64,000 nt of DNA from CAZAQV01 sp964487255 (lineage in GTDB: Bacteria; Myxococcota_A; Polyangia; Polyangiales; CAZAQV01), in NCBI GenBank assembly GCA_964487255.1, contig CAZAQV010000012.1, positions 1-64,000 on the forward strand. Reading direction: 5' to 3'. A program made the translations under genes and the position numbers. Below the pieces are notes generated by a model. That model was not told the DNA's origin. It searched no databases and saw nothing but the letters and a program-made list of their open reading frames with translations. Below are positions 1-10,400 of the stretch, in pieces. Each line of letters starts with the position of its first letter. The stretch's first letter is position 1.

Positions 1-45
1 CCATTAACTTTCGACCCTTTACCCCACTTGTGACAAACGATTAGA

Positions 46-100
46 CCCTTAGGTAGCCTTACGCGGGGTGCTCAACTCCGCCTTGTCTCGCTTGCGCCTC
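46..100. repeat. 55-nt dispersed repeat, copy 1 (family B)
   Basis: This segment matches 7331-7385 with only about five differences over 55 nt. It contains a hairpin at 63-81 (GCGGGG, loop TGCTCAA, CTCCGC). The loop base that differs between the copies leaves the stem intact. Both copies lie just beyond the 3' end of a minus-strand gene, so a transcript-end role is possible. There is no T-run of an ordinary intrinsic terminator. Bases 1-45 show nothing I can assign. Confidence 0.75.
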
Positions 101-125
101 GACGGCTATCTCAGCGTCAAGGATT

Positions 126-3100
126 CTAAGACTTGCGTTGGGTGTCTTCTTCGACGAGGGGCGCGTACTCTTCGAACGTCCGCGGCTCATCTTCTTGCTC
201 AGGGTTGGGCACTTCGTCTTCTGTTATGCCATCTTCGAGCAGCAACGTCCCCGTCTCGACGCTCTTGGTGTTCTTGAGTGTGTCGAGTGCCCCTTTGGCT
301 TCTTCGTTGGCTGGGTCTGCGCGAAGGACACGCCCCCATGCCTCACGAGCTTCCCACGGGTTTTTGAGATCGCGCTGCCACGTGCGCGCGATGTCCGCCA
401 AGTGGGCGACCTTCTGTTCATTGGTTTCCGTGCGGCCGACGACCCGACTGATATGCCCGATGAGTTCCGTGAAACGCTTGGTTTCGCGCAGGCACTCGAT
501 GAGCCGCAGGTCGATGTCTCGTAGTAGCTCGTTGTTGCCGCTGCGCTGCACTAGGGGAATCAATTTTTGGTAGACGTTTGCGGCGTCACCATGCTCTCCC
601 AGCTCCTTGTCCAAGATACGAGCTCGCGCCCGCATCAGTAGTTCACTGGTGGTCGCGTCGAAACTGTCGGCCAGCCACGCGGCGTACACGCGCTGAAGGC
701 GGTCCCAGTCCTCTTTCGATTCGGCGAGTTGTTCGAGGCGCTCCAGGGCTCCTGGTGCGGCTTGCCCTAGTTCGATGGCGCGCATCAATGCTGTTTTTGC
801 TTGCTCGCGATTTCCAAGCGCCTGGTAGGCGAGGCCAGCAACTTCCCACGCTGTCGCGTCTTCTGCGGTCGCGCTAAATGTCGATAGAGTATCGGCGACG
901 GCTTTGATGAGTACCTCGTCACGTTCGGGTACGTCGAGCCAGCGCGCCACAATGTTTGTGAGTCGTTTTGGACGAGCCCTCGGGTTCGCCAACAAGTCCT
1001 TGATATGGTTGCGTAGGGCTTGCTCAGCGCCAAGCGGCGTTGCCAGTTTTTCGATGGCGAGCATGCGAAGAAGGCGGTCGTCCTGTCGTGATTCGTCGCT
1101 GTCCGACTGATTCGGAAGTGGGGGAGGCAGCGAGGCTGACTGGCGAACAACGAAGTTGAGAAGCTCCGTCGCTTCCGCAAGTTGACCACTTTTGTATGCG
1201 AGCTGAACGGCGTTGCTCAGGCGCTCTGCCGAGGGGTCGATTCGACATGCTCGCAGCAAATGACGTGCCGCGATCTCGGCATGCGCATGGCTCGCAAAAA
1301 CAGTTGCGGCGCGTTCGTGCAAGGCCACCCGTTCCAGGTCTGAGGGGGCTGCAGAAATCATGTGCTCGTAGAGACGTTCTGCGTGACGAAACACCGCTTC
1401 GCTGGGGTTTTCGTCGATCGTGGTCTCGAAGGCTTCAAGCACAACTTCGCGGTCCGACTGTCCCTCGTAAACCGCCTGTGAGTAGGCAGAAAGCGCACGT
1501 TCGATACGGCCTGCAATCTTTGCGGCATGACCTGCCCGGAGCCAGTGGTCGGCACGTCTTTCCGGGGATGGCGAATGGGTCGCGAGTCGCTCGTAAACTT
1601 CACAGGCTTCCGCAGCAAACTCGGGATTCGTTGCAAGGGAAACCAGGAAGGCGTGCGCGTCTTCGTCTTCGCGCTCAAGCAGAGGTGCTGCAATCTCAAG
1701 CGTCTTACGAGGATCGTCGAGGTGTTCTTTGGCCAGTTGTAACGTTCCTGAGCGGTAGTCGTCGGTCTGAGTCTGGGGCAGAAGTTTTTCAGCCCGAAGT
1801 CGCATTTCGATGGCTTCTTGGTACTCCTCTTCGCGAACGAGCAACCGAGCCAGGTCGACGAATGGCTCCGCTAAATTGGGGCAGGTCTGAGCCCATAGTT
1901 CAAGTGCGCGCCGATGGTTCTGGGGTTCATCGAGGTGCTTCTCGTAGAGGGCGACGAGCGCTTCTGACAGTTCGGCGCGCTCGGCACTATGATAGGGGCT
2001 GCGAATCATGCGCCGCAGTACAGGTGCGCGCTCCTCGTGACGCTCGCTTTCGCGTAACAACCGGTCGAGGGACCGCAGACCGTCGGGGTGGTCGTGATGA
2101 AAGCCGTCCGCGATGTCGCGCAGCGTCTCGATGGCGTCGTCGAGCTTGCCTTGCGACTCGTAGATACGCGCCAGCTTGAGCAGTAGGTCGACTTTGCGTT
2201 CTGTCTCCGGAGTTTGCTCGACAAACTTACTGAGCCAATGTGTCTGTTTTGCGATGTCGCCAGATTCTTCGGCGGCTCGTTCGAGGTGCTCGATGGCGTC
2301 CGTTGCGCTTGGGTCCGCTTCGATAAGCTCCTCCCAGTAGATGGCGGCACTGCGTGAGTCGCGCATCGCAAACTCAAGTGTCTCGGCCAACGTGCGCAGG
2401 TACATGGGCCGCGTGGCCACGTCGCTGCGCTCTTTGAGTTCAGCCAAGGTCGTCACGAGCTCGGCATGCATTGATAATCGTGCGTGCGCGTCCGTGAGTA
2501 GACCCAAAGCCTCCTTGTGAGTGGGGTCGACGCACAGCGCCTTTTCGTAGGATGCACGCGAGCGATCCGTGTGGCCCATTCGCTCGTCCAAAATGCGACC
2601 CATGCGCACGAGCACCTGTGCCTGTTCTCGTGCCTGATTGGGACCGAGTTTTTCCGCCTGCGTTTGTAGGGCGGCGATGGCGGCTCCCCAGTGTTGGACA
2701 CGGCTTGCGAGTTCTACGACGCGGGCCAGCGCGGCGTTCTGGTCAGGGTCGATTTCTGCGAGCTCTTGAGCGACTTCGAGCGCGCTCTCCGGGTCGGCCA
2801 GCGGACCGCGCAACAGATCTTCCAAGATGCGAAGGCGCTCGACGCGTAGATCCTCTGTGCTTGCGTCGCGTGCTTGTGCACGCAAAAGGGGCACCGCTTC
2901 AAGAAACGCACCTGTGCTGAGCAGGGTCTGGCAGAACAAGTCGCGGGCCTCGCGGTCGTGCGGGGCGATTTCGTATAGCCGACGCAACGCCCGAAGTGCA
3001 TCGCTGTCGCTGTTGCGATGCGTCGAATGTATCTCGTGCAGGCGACGCAAGACGTGCACTTTTTCGTCCTCTGCGTTTGTGGCCGCTAGGATTTCTTCGA

Positions 3101-4718
3101 ATAGTTCGCAGAGCTCGTCCCAGCTGGAGCTTTTTTCCAGCAAGACCGCGAGCTTCCATTTTGCCGTGAGGTCGTGCGGGTCGACGTTACACACGGCTTG
3201 CCACGTTTGAACCCCCGCCTGCACATCCTTGAGTTCGTTTGCGTAAAGCGCGGCGAGGTCGGAGAGGATCCGTTTGCGATGCTTCTTTTTGACACCACTG
3301 ACTTTGCTGGCGCGCACCAAGTGGTCGCGCAGCTTCTCGTAGTCATTGTCTCGCCGATACTGTTGCCCGACAATCTGAAGTGCCCGCTGGTCTGTTGGTG
3401 CGTGCTGCAAGATCTCTTCGGCCCGCTTCAGCACACGCGCAGGTTCGTCGCCGGCGAGTTCCAAGTCGAGTACGTCGTGGAGCCTGCGAACGCGGTCTTC
3501 CGCGGTCAGACCGGCAAGCGCATTTTCGCTCGCTCGGATCGCCTTCTCGTGTTGCCCATCCATGCGATAGATCTCGACGAGCAGCTGTGATGCCTCCGGA
3601 TCCCCACGTTCGAGCAGGGGCTCCAAGCATCGCATGGCATCCTTGGGTTGGCGCGCCTTGAGATATGCACGCCCGAGTTTGCGTCGGCGCTCGTCGGCTC
3701 CAGGGCCTCCGGCGTTGGCATCAAGATACCGTACCCAACGTAAGGGAAGAAGGTCGAGGCGGCCGGTTTGTTCGGCCATGCGCTCCAGGAGCTGCATGGC
3801 CTGCTCGTGATCGGGTACGATATTGAGCGCATCTTCGGTGTACGCCAACGCGGCGTGGGGCGGCAGCGATAGCGCGATGTCGTAGAGCAGCGATGAGGAC
3901 ATCTCGCGCGTCTGTTCGGCGGCCTCGGCGTCACCCGCGTTGTCCTCGCGCTCGGCGCGCATGGCCATGAGGTGTGCGAGAAGGCGAACGATGCTCGGGT
4001 CGTTGGGGAGGATTCGACGGGCGCGCTCGGCCAAGCGAATGCCTCGGTCCAGCTCGCCAAGGTGGGTGGCCGCGAACTGTCCGGCCTCGCCTAAAAGGGC
4101 CGCCTTGCGCACCAAGTCCGACTCCGCTTCAGCTTCGCGATCGAGTAGCGCTGCAGCGCGTTCGTTCTCTCCGCGGTCGACGAGTAGCGTGCGTAGCCCG
4201 TAGATCGCGCCCAGGTGATCGGGTTGTTGCTCAAGGGCGAGCTCATAGCAGTCGATGGCTTCGTCGGCGGCGCCCAGTGTGTCTTGTAAGAACTGCCCGA
4301 GACGCCAGTGTGCCGCTGCGACTTCTGACGGCCTACCGGCGGAGTGCAGTCGCCGAATATTGTTTCGCTGTACTTCGGTGACGGCCTCGGCAAGTCGTGG
4401 CTCCTCGCTCGCAATCTGGCAAGCGACATCGATGACGTCAAAACGGTGTGGGTCGCGCTGCAGGGCCCGTGCGACGTATGTCATCGCTTCGGCTCGGCGA
4501 TCCGAAGCACCTGCGAGTAGCTTGGCCGCGCGGACCATGCACTCGGCAGCCAGTTCATCCGAAGCGGTCCGCTGCGCCCAGTTGTTCAGAAGTGAGAGCA
4601 AAGGGGTGAAGTCTCCACGGGGTTTGAGCTCACGTTCAAGCGCATGATAAAGATGGAATCGCCCGGGCTGGGCCAAGGCATCCTGCATCATCCGCTCGAG
4701 CTGCTGACCGGGTGTCAC
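126..4718 (-). CDS. Giant tetratricopeptide-repeat protein (1530 aa)
   Basis: Almost the whole protein is built of helical TPR-type repeats with the usual pattern of small and aromatic residues (A-x-x-x-Y-x-x-A-L, followed by acidic D-P turns such as DPTH, DPSA, DPAN). No signal peptide, membrane segment or catalytic motif is visible, so a cytoplasmic scaffold binding several partners is the likely role. The C-terminal ~60 residues are acidic and look disordered. The start is GTG, without a convincing Shine-Dalgarno sequence. A paired ATG ten codons further in is an alternative. The gene is transcribed divergently from pdxH with only 67 nt between them. Similar very large TPR proteins are common in Myxococcota, but I cannot assign a specific function. 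Confidence 0.9.
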   Translation of the reverse strand: MTPGQQLERMMQDALAQPGRFHLYHALERELKPRGDFTPLLSLLNNWAQRTASDELAAECMVRAAKLLAGASDRRAEAMTYVARALQRDPHRFDVIDVACQIASEEPRLAEAVTEVQRNNIRRLHSAGRPSEVAAAHWRLGQFLQDTLGAADEAIDCYELALEQQPDHLGAIYGLRTLLVDRGENERAAALLDREAEAESDLVRKAALLGEAGQFAATHLGELDRGIRLAERARRILPNDPSIVRLLAHLMAMRAEREDNAGDAEAAEQTREMSSSLLYDIALSLPPHAALAYTEDALNIVPDHEQAMQLLERMAEQTGRLDLLPLRWVRYLDANAGGPGADERRRKLGRAYLKARQPKDAMRCLEPLLERGDPEASQLLVEIYRMDGQHEKAIRASENALAGLTAEDRVRRLHDVLDLELAGDEPARVLKRAEEILQHAPTDQRALQIVGQQYRRDNDYEKLRDHLVRASKVSGVKKKHRKRILSDLAALYANELKDVQAGVQTWQAVCNVDPHDLTAKWKLAVLLEKSSSWDELCELFEEILAATNAEDEKVHVLRRLHEIHSTHRNSDSDALRALRRLYEIAPHDREARDLFCQTLLSTGAFLEAVPLLRAQARDASTEDLRVERLRILEDLLRGPLADPESALEVAQELAEIDPDQNAALARVVELASRVQHWGAAIAALQTQAEKLGPNQAREQAQVLVRMGRILDERMGHTDRSRASYEKALCVDPTHKEALGLLTDAHARLSMHAELVTTLAELKERSDVATRPMYLRTLAETLEFAMRDSRSAAIYWEELIEADPSATDAIEHLERAAEESGDIAKQTHWLSKFVEQTPETERKVDLLLKLARIYESQGKLDDAIETLRDIADGFHHDHPDGLRSLDRLLRESERHEERAPVLRRMIRSPYHSAERAELSEALVALYEKHLDEPQNHRRALELWAQTCPNLAEPFVDLARLLVREEEYQEAIEMRLRAEKLLPQTQTDDYRSGTLQLAKEHLDDPRKTLEIAAPLLEREDEDAHAFLVSLATNPEFAAEACEVYERLATHSPSPERRADHWLRAGHAAKIAGRIERALSAYSQAVYEGQSDREVVLEAFETTIDENPSEAVFRHAERLYEHMISAAPSDLERVALHERAATVFASHAHAEIAARHLLRACRIDPSAERLSNAVQLAYKSGQLAEATELLNFVVRQSASLPPPLPNQSDSDESRQDDRLLRMLAIEKLATPLGAEQALRNHIKDLLANPRARPKRLTNIVARWLDVPERDEVLIKAVADTLSTFSATAEDATAWEVAGLAYQALGNREQAKTALMRAIELGQAAPGALERLEQLAESKEDWDRLQRVYAAWLADSFDATTSELLMRARARILDKELGEHGDAANVYQKLIPLVQRSGNNELLRDIDLRLIECLRETKRFTELIGHISRVVGRTETNEQKVAHLADIARTWQRDLKNPWEAREAWGRVLRADPANEEAKGALDTLKNTKSVETGTLLLEDGITEDEVPNPEQEDEPRTFEEYAPLVEEDTQRKS

Positions 4719-4785
4719 CGGTTTACGCTATCAGCGCCTCAGAGGTAGTGCTAGGGTTCGCATTCGCCGGTTCGGTTCAACGCCC

Positions 4786-5406
4786 ATGACCTCTTTTTCG
4801 CAAGCGCTCCACGACGCAAGAGCACCAATTTCCTTTTACTTGGAAGTGCGAGCGAAAGCAGCGCAGAGCGAACCCCTCGACGCTGTCGCGGCCACGCTCA
4901 GCACGGTAGGGCTTGATGGCACTCCCAACGCTAGAATGGTTCTCGTCAAGGAAGTAGACGACGAGCAGGCCGCTTCGCCCGGATTCGTTTTCTACACGAA
5001 TCGGCACAGCGAAAAAGGTCGTGAGTTGGCCCAGAACCCTGTTGCTTCGCTGGTATTTCATTACCCGAGCATCGGAGTGCAGGTGCGCATTCGTGGAAGT
5101 GTTTCGCCCACCAGTGATGCCCGCTCCGACGCCTACTTCGCGTCGCGTCCCCGACAAAGTCAACTTGGGGCATGGGCCTCTGAACAGAGCCAACCCATCG
5201 AAAGTCTGAAAACGGTTCAGGACCGCTTTTCGGATTTTGAGCGTCAATACGAAGGAGAGATCGTGCCGCGGCCACCGCATTGGGGTGGCTATCGGCTCGC
5301 TCCAATGGCGATCGAGTTTTGGTTCGATGGCGCGCACCGCCTTCATGAGCGCCTACTTTTCGAGCGAAAAGACGGCGTTTGGGACCGGACGCGACTCGCC
5401 CCGTGA
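4786..5406 (+). CDS. pdxH: Pyridoxamine/pyridoxine 5'-phosphate oxidase
   Basis: PdxH is an FMN enzyme that oxidises pyridoxamine or pyridoxine 5'-phosphate to pyridoxal 5'-phosphate, the last step of vitamin B6 synthesis and salvage. The 206-residue protein has the family's normal length and landmarks in order: ARMVLVKEVD, GFVFYTNRHSEKG, QVRIRGSV, RPRQSQLGAWAS, then the C-terminal signature RPPHWGGYRLAP with EFWFDGAHRLHER and a final RLAP. The FMN-phosphate and PLP-contacting arginines and the RxH motif near the C-terminus are present. It stands alone, divergent from the TPR gene, and is followed by a cold-shock gene on the same strand. Confidence 0.97.
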   Translation: MTSFSQALHDARAPISFYLEVRAKAAQSEPLDAVAATLSTVGLDGTPNARMVLVKEVDDEQAASPGFVFYTNRHSEKGRELAQNPVASLVFHYPSIGVQVRIRGSVSPTSDARSDAYFASRPRQSQLGAWASEQSQPIESLKTVQDRFSDFERQYEGEIVPRPPHWGGYRLAPMAIEFWFDGAHRLHERLLFERKDGVWDRTRLAP

Positions 5407-5516
5407 ACGGCCTTTTTGTGTGCGCTGGCTCACGAGATGCATTCAAGTCTTGATTCTTGTGATCAGATTCATAACCTAGGCGCTGTTCCAGGGAACGAAT
5501 CGGAGGGTAGCTCGTC

Positions 5517-5759
5517 ATGAATGGACAGTTTGCATGCGCTGAGGGCATGGCGGTGACGTCTGGAAGCGTCAAGTGGTTCAACAACGCCAAAGGCTTTGGC
5601 TTCATTCAACTGGAGGGCCAGCCGGACGTTTTTGTTCACTACTCTCAGATTGACGGCGACGGCTTTCGAACCCTCGAAGAGGGCATGGAGGTTTCGTTCA
5701 TGCTTCGCGAAGGGCCGAAAGGGCCATTTGCGGAGCGCGTCATGCCGGCTTGTGCCTAG
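5517..5759 (+). CDS. Cold-shock domain protein (CspA family)
   Basis: A single S1-like cold-shock domain that binds single-stranded RNA/DNA and acts as an RNA chaperone. RNP1 is KGFGFI and RNP2 is VFVHYS, preceded by the SVKWFN strand. The protein is 80 aa, slightly longer than a typical CspA (about 70 aa) because of about 12 extra N-terminal residues before the domain. The ATG at 5517 is preferred because a clear GGAGG lies at 5502-5506; an internal ATG at 5547 would give the canonical length but lacks such a site. It lies 110 nt after pdxH and 63 nt before the patatin gene. Confidence 0.95.
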   Translation: MNGQFACAEGMAVTSGSVKWFNNAKGFGFIQLEGQPDVFVHYSQIDGDGFRTLEEGMEVSFMLREGPKGPFAERVMPACA

Positions 5760-5822
5760 CGGGCGAACAAGCGCGAAAAAAGCGGTCGACGGAGCCACGT
5801 GAAGTCGTGGTAACATTGCCCC

Positions 5823-7277
5823 ATGTCGACTGCCGTTTACTTTTCGCCCTCAGGTGAAGAAGTGCCGGCGCAGATTCGCGACAGTACTGCGCACCTGTCG
5901 TGGGTGAGCCTGTCGAGTGTTTCTGCTGCGGAACATTTTGTCTCGCGACGTCGCGTCGACCTGCTGCTTCTCGATCTGCGTGACGACCAGGATAGCGCGG
6001 GGCCGAGGCTGCTTGAACAGCTCTTTCCCGATGGAGCGATGCCGGGGGTTATCTCTAGGCGTCGCACGATCGCGTGGGTTCCGGGGGATGCGCAAGGCGC
6101 GCGACTGGCCTTTCGTCTAGGTCAGTTCGACATCGCTGAGGTGATTCCCGCACCTGCTACGCACGCGCAGGTCGTCGGCTGTATCGGTGAATGCCTCGGC
6201 AAGGTGCAGTACAAGCGGGTCGCCATTTGCCTAGCCGGCGGTGGCATAGAGGGGCTCCTCTACGAGTTGGGGGTGCTGCGGGCGCTCGACGACTTCTTGG
6301 TGCAACGAAAGGTGATCGACGCGGACCTTTTTTGCGGCATCAGTGCCGGGGCAGTGATCGGCGCGTTTTTGGCCAACGGGATTGGTCCTGCAGAGCTGGC
6401 GCGCGCCATGGACGGACGCTCGGCACGCATTGAACCGGTGCGGCGCACCGACCTTTTCGACCCGAACTTCTCGGAGATGAGTCGACGCGTCGGTTCAGCC
6501 GTCCGCCACTTTGTGACCAAAGGGGACACGTCCGGTTTTTCCCGCGCGCTGCCTTCCGGAATCTTCGCCGGCGATAGGTTGGGGGCTTGGCTGGAACGCC
6601 AACTCGAGCGACCCGGCATGCACAACAAATTCCCCGACCTGCGACGGACACTGCTCATCGGCGCGACCGACCAGGACACGTCGGAGGCCGTGGTGTTTGG
6701 GCGCGAGACGCATCCACACATTCCGGTTCACCAGGCGGTACGAGCCTCTGCGGCGCTTGCGCCGTTTTACCGACCGGTTTGTATTGACGGGCGCTACTAC
6801 GTCGACGGCTCGTTTTCGCGCACCACCAACATGCGGCTGGCGATGGACCAAGGCGCCACCTTGGTCATCTTGATCGACCCGCTCGTACCGGTTCAGGCGA
6901 CACGCGCCGGGTACGTCAATGAGCGTGGCGGCTTCTACGGCACCGTTCAGGGACTCAAGGCGCTCATCAACGGTCGCTTTGACAAAGCTGTGCGAGCGAT
7001 CCGCGAGATGTACCCGGACGTCGCGTTTTACCTATTTTCTCCCGAGCAAGAAGAACGGCGGATCATGGCGGGCTCGCCGATGAAGTTCTTCTTCCGCAAG
7101 GAAGTCGAGCGCGTGGCCTACGAAAGCACGGCGCGCAAGATACGTCGGTGGCTTCCTGAGATGAGCCAGGACTTCGAGCGTCACGGCATGACGCTTATCG
7201 ATCCCGACGTCGGTGGGCCACGACGCCCGATCACGATGGCGCCAGTCCACCCCGAATCTTTCGGCGTCGGTGTCTAG
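5823..7277 (+). CDS. Patatin-like phospholipase with N-terminal receiver-like region
   Basis: Residues ~131-400 form a patatin fold: a glycine-rich oxyanion segment (LAGGGIEG, 137-144), the nucleophile elbow GISAG (Ser174) and the catalytic aspartate in VDGS (Asp328). These make up the Ser-Asp dyad of lipid acyl hydrolases. The first ~125 residues resemble a response-regulator receiver fold: alternating hydrophobic strands, with LLLLDLRDD where a phospho-acceptor strand would end. The remaining acidic and lysine residues are not clearly in place, so I treat it as receiver-like only. There is no signal peptide, which suggests a cytoplasmic or membrane-associated enzyme. The C-terminal ~100 residues are family-typical but not assigned. 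The physiological lipid substrate cannot be told from sequence. Confidence 0.9.
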   Translation: MSTAVYFSPSGEEVPAQIRDSTAHLSWVSLSSVSAAEHFVSRRRVDLLLLDLRDDQDSAGPRLLEQLFPDGAMPGVISRRRTIAWVPGDAQGARLAFRLGQFDIAEVIPAPATHAQVVGCIGECLGKVQYKRVAICLAGGGIEGLLYELGVLRALDDFLVQRKVIDADLFCGISAGAVIGAFLANGIGPAELARAMDGRSARIEPVRRTDLFDPNFSEMSRRVGSAVRHFVTKGDTSGFSRALPSGIFAGDRLGAWLERQLERPGMHNKFPDLRRTLLIGATDQDTSEAVVFGRETHPHIPVHQAVRASAALAPFYRPVCIDGRYYVDGSFSRTTNMRLAMDQGATLVILIDPLVPVQATRAGYVNERGGFYGTVQGLKALINGRFDKAVRAIREMYPDVAFYLFSPEQEERRIMAGSPMKFFFRKEVERVAYESTARKIRRWLPEMSQDFERHGMTLIDPDVGGPRRPITMAPVHPESFGVGV

Positions 7278-7330
7278 CGTGCGATACACTTCGCAATACG
7301 TCGTTGTCGTCTCCGCTCCCTGCGCAGCTA

Positions 7331-7385
7331 CCCTTAGGTAGCCTTACGCGGGGTGCTCGACTCCGCCTCGTCTTGCTCGCGTCTC
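7331..7385. repeat. 55-nt dispersed repeat, copy 2 (family B)
   Basis: Second copy of the repeat at 46-100, in the same orientation. It carries the same hairpin (7348-7366) with one changed loop base. It lies between the patatin stop and the 3' end of the minus-strand lipoprotein gene, 45 nt from that gene's stop codon. The remaining bases of this 153-nt gap show no gene. Confidence 0.75.
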
Positions 7386-7430
7386 CCACGCTAGCGTCTG
7401 GGCTGTGATGATCGCTCTTTGAAGAACCAA

Positions 7431-10400
7431 CTATAGAGTGTTGGCGGCGCCGGGGGTTGGGGTTGCGCAGAACCCGAAGTCCGTGGCGTCGTCGCCGGTA
7501 TCACCACCGTTGCTGACGCGGCAGAGGCTGCCCTCCTTGTCGTTGGCGTCTGCGACAGTTGCCGGAATTGGCGTTCCTTCAACGAGCGGCAGAGCGCTTG
7601 GAACCTCGCCTTCGTAGGCGACGGCATCGATGACGGCGCCTGCCGTCTTGTCGTAGAGCGCCACAGCGTCAGGCCCATTTTGAAGGCCGTCTTTGGTGAA
7701 CTCGCGTTGCACCATCGCGCCGCCATCCACCGTGAGTGTGTCCGAGCCGACCACAAAGTAGCCGCCAGGGGCAAGCGTGCCAGAGAGTTGAATTCTGCCG
7801 CCTCCGTACTCTGCGCCACCACTTCCGTTGATGCGGATGACTTCGACTTCGCTCAAATCGACGTCGCTGCCTCCGTTGTTATAAATCTCGAGAAACTCGT
7901 TGATGTCGTCGCCCGGTTGGTCGTAGTCGAGCTCATTGATGAGCAGGGTGAGGTCGGATGTCGGTACCGGAATTTCGTCGGTCTCGAAATCGCTCTCGTC
8001 CCGCGGCAGGATTCGCGCCTCTTCATCCCAGCGATGGGAGATACCCGTGAGCCGCTGGAAGCGGTGGTCCACAGGCGGTCTTGGGGTGATGGCGTAAAGA
8101 AAGTCCGAGACGACGACGGCGCCACCCACTGTGAAGAGTCCCGCCGCGTCTGGGTCGAGCGCGGTGACCGTGGTATCGGTAAGCTCGACGAGGATGCCGT
8201 CGTAGTCGAGGATCGCCGCCTTGAGGCCTGCCGGGGTTTGCGCCACCGGTGCTGGCAAAGCCTGCCCAGAAGCTTTCACCGCGAAGGTCGGGCTGCCGAG
8301 TTGAATCTGTTCGTGAAAGACTCCGACGATTCCCTGCGTGATGTCGACCAAGTCGCCACGCGCAACGCCCTCGGGCGCACCACCAGTGTAGATGAAGATG
8401 CCGCTTCCCTCGACACCGTCAAAGTCCGTCGCGTTCGCGGACAGCTGCGCATAGAAGCCGTTGGGTGCCAGTGCGGTGACGAGCAGGTCGGTAACCGATA
8501 CCGCTGCGTCGAGTGGAACGGTTCCGTCCTTGATGTCGTAGACCGATGCTGGGCAGCCTGCGCCATCGGGGTTCGCTACGTCAGGGCAGAAATCGCAGGC
8601 GTCGCCCACCTGATCGTTGTCCGCATCCGCTTGGTCCATATTGGGTTCGTTCGGACAGTTGTCGGCACTGTTGGGGATGCCGTCGGAGTCGCTGTCGGAC
8701 TCAGGAAGCTCACCACAAGCGCCTGGTTCTGCAGAGACGGGGCATTGGTCGCATTCGTCGCCAACACCGTCCTGGTCTGCGTCTGCTTGCGCATCGATGT
8801 CCACGGGACGGACCGGATTGAACACCTGGGCGCAGTTATCAGCGCTGTCCGGGATGCCGTCACCGTCGCTGTCACCGTCGGTCGGAATGCCACTGTAACC
8901 CGGGACCGTTTCTTGAGGTCGCATGGGTGTGCAGGTCGGCTCGTTGGGTGGCGTGTCACACGAAAAGAGCGGGTAGATGCTTGAGCCGAGTTGCTGCTGG
9001 AGCGAAGCATAGGTGATGCCGGTGTCGCCGCTGAGGCACACGGATTTCGCCGATCCGCACACGTCCATGGCTTCACAGGCGCCATCGCCTAGCGTTTCGA
9101 CGGCACCTTGATCGCCATAAAGCGCCTTGCCTTGGCGCATGACGAGAAGAACCGTGCTTGGATCGGCCTCGATCACGCTGCGGAAGGGGTTGTCTGCGCC
9201 CTTGTCGGCGAACACGGCGATGTCGGCGATCTGGCCAGCCTTGAGTTCGCCTAGTACTTGGTCCACGCCGAGTGCGCGAGCGGCGTTGCGGGTGGCCATC
9301 AGCCAAATCTGGGAGTCCGCGAAATACCCCCCAAAGTTGTCACGGTTGAGCTGATCGACGCACTGAAGCTCGCGCAGCATGTTCATCGAGCCGCTTACGA
9401 TCCAGTCGGTTCCGAGCGCAATATTGACGCCGAGCGTTGCATAGGTGGTGACGCGTGCGGTGTCTCCGTACAAGGAGATGTTGGTGCGTGGCGACCAGAT
9501 GAGCGATGCCTTTTCGCGTGCCATCTCCGCGATGTCTGGCGCGAGCAGGCCCGTTCCGTGAATCACGCCGGTTCGGTTGTCGATGAGGTCGAGGTCGCCC
9601 TCAGAAAGGCAAAGAAACTCGTTGCGCGCTTCGACGTCGATACCTTCTGAGATGTGGGGCGTGTAGGCGTTGGCGTTGGCAACATCGTCCGGGGTTGTGA
9701 CGCTCGAACCGTAGTCACAGCCTGACGCAAGAAGCGTCCCTCGGGTGTCGTCGAGCGGAAAGGTATCGTATTCAACCTCGGGTTGGCCAAGGCCTTCATT
9801 GCCACTGCTGCGGTCGAGGTTTCGCAGCAGACCGTCCGACGTGCCCGAGCCGTTGACGGACATGCCGCCGCCGATCACAAAGCGTAACTCGCCCCATATT
9901 TTCTCCTCTCGGGTGGCGCTCCCTTCCGAGTTCACTTCTGTGTGGTCGCGTGCGCCGGTGCGCCAATCGTGGCGATGCTCGTAGCGCTCGCCCGTTTGCG
10001 TGAAGGGATCGTTCTGGACGAACGTGATGTGGTCGTGACCGTTGATGAGAGCAGGCGAAATCGCAGCTGAGCCGCAATCTACCTGCTTCGCTCCCGTGGC
10101 GTCGCAGTCACAACCCACGCAGCTGATGACCCCCGAGCCGTCCACGAGAACTTTGCCACCCTCGTAGACCGTGTCGGCGGTGAGCACGGTGCCGACGAGG
10201 AGGGTACTTGAGCCACTACCGCTCACGACGCAGGTATCCGTTTGGGTCGGCGTGGCGCATTGCATGATTTTTACCGCGGGGTGTTCAGGCGACCACTCTT
10301 CGACCACACCACCGTCGGTCATCATCCCGCCATCAGGGGAGTCGTTGCGCGATGGGTCGTCGCGACACGCACTCAGGAATGTGATCGACGCGATGAGCGC

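Noticed and set aside
1196..2179. 327-codon plus-strand open frame opposite the TPR gene
   Set aside because: Arginine-rich low-complexity translation, no ribosome site or homology; the minus-strand TPR repeats explain the sequence.
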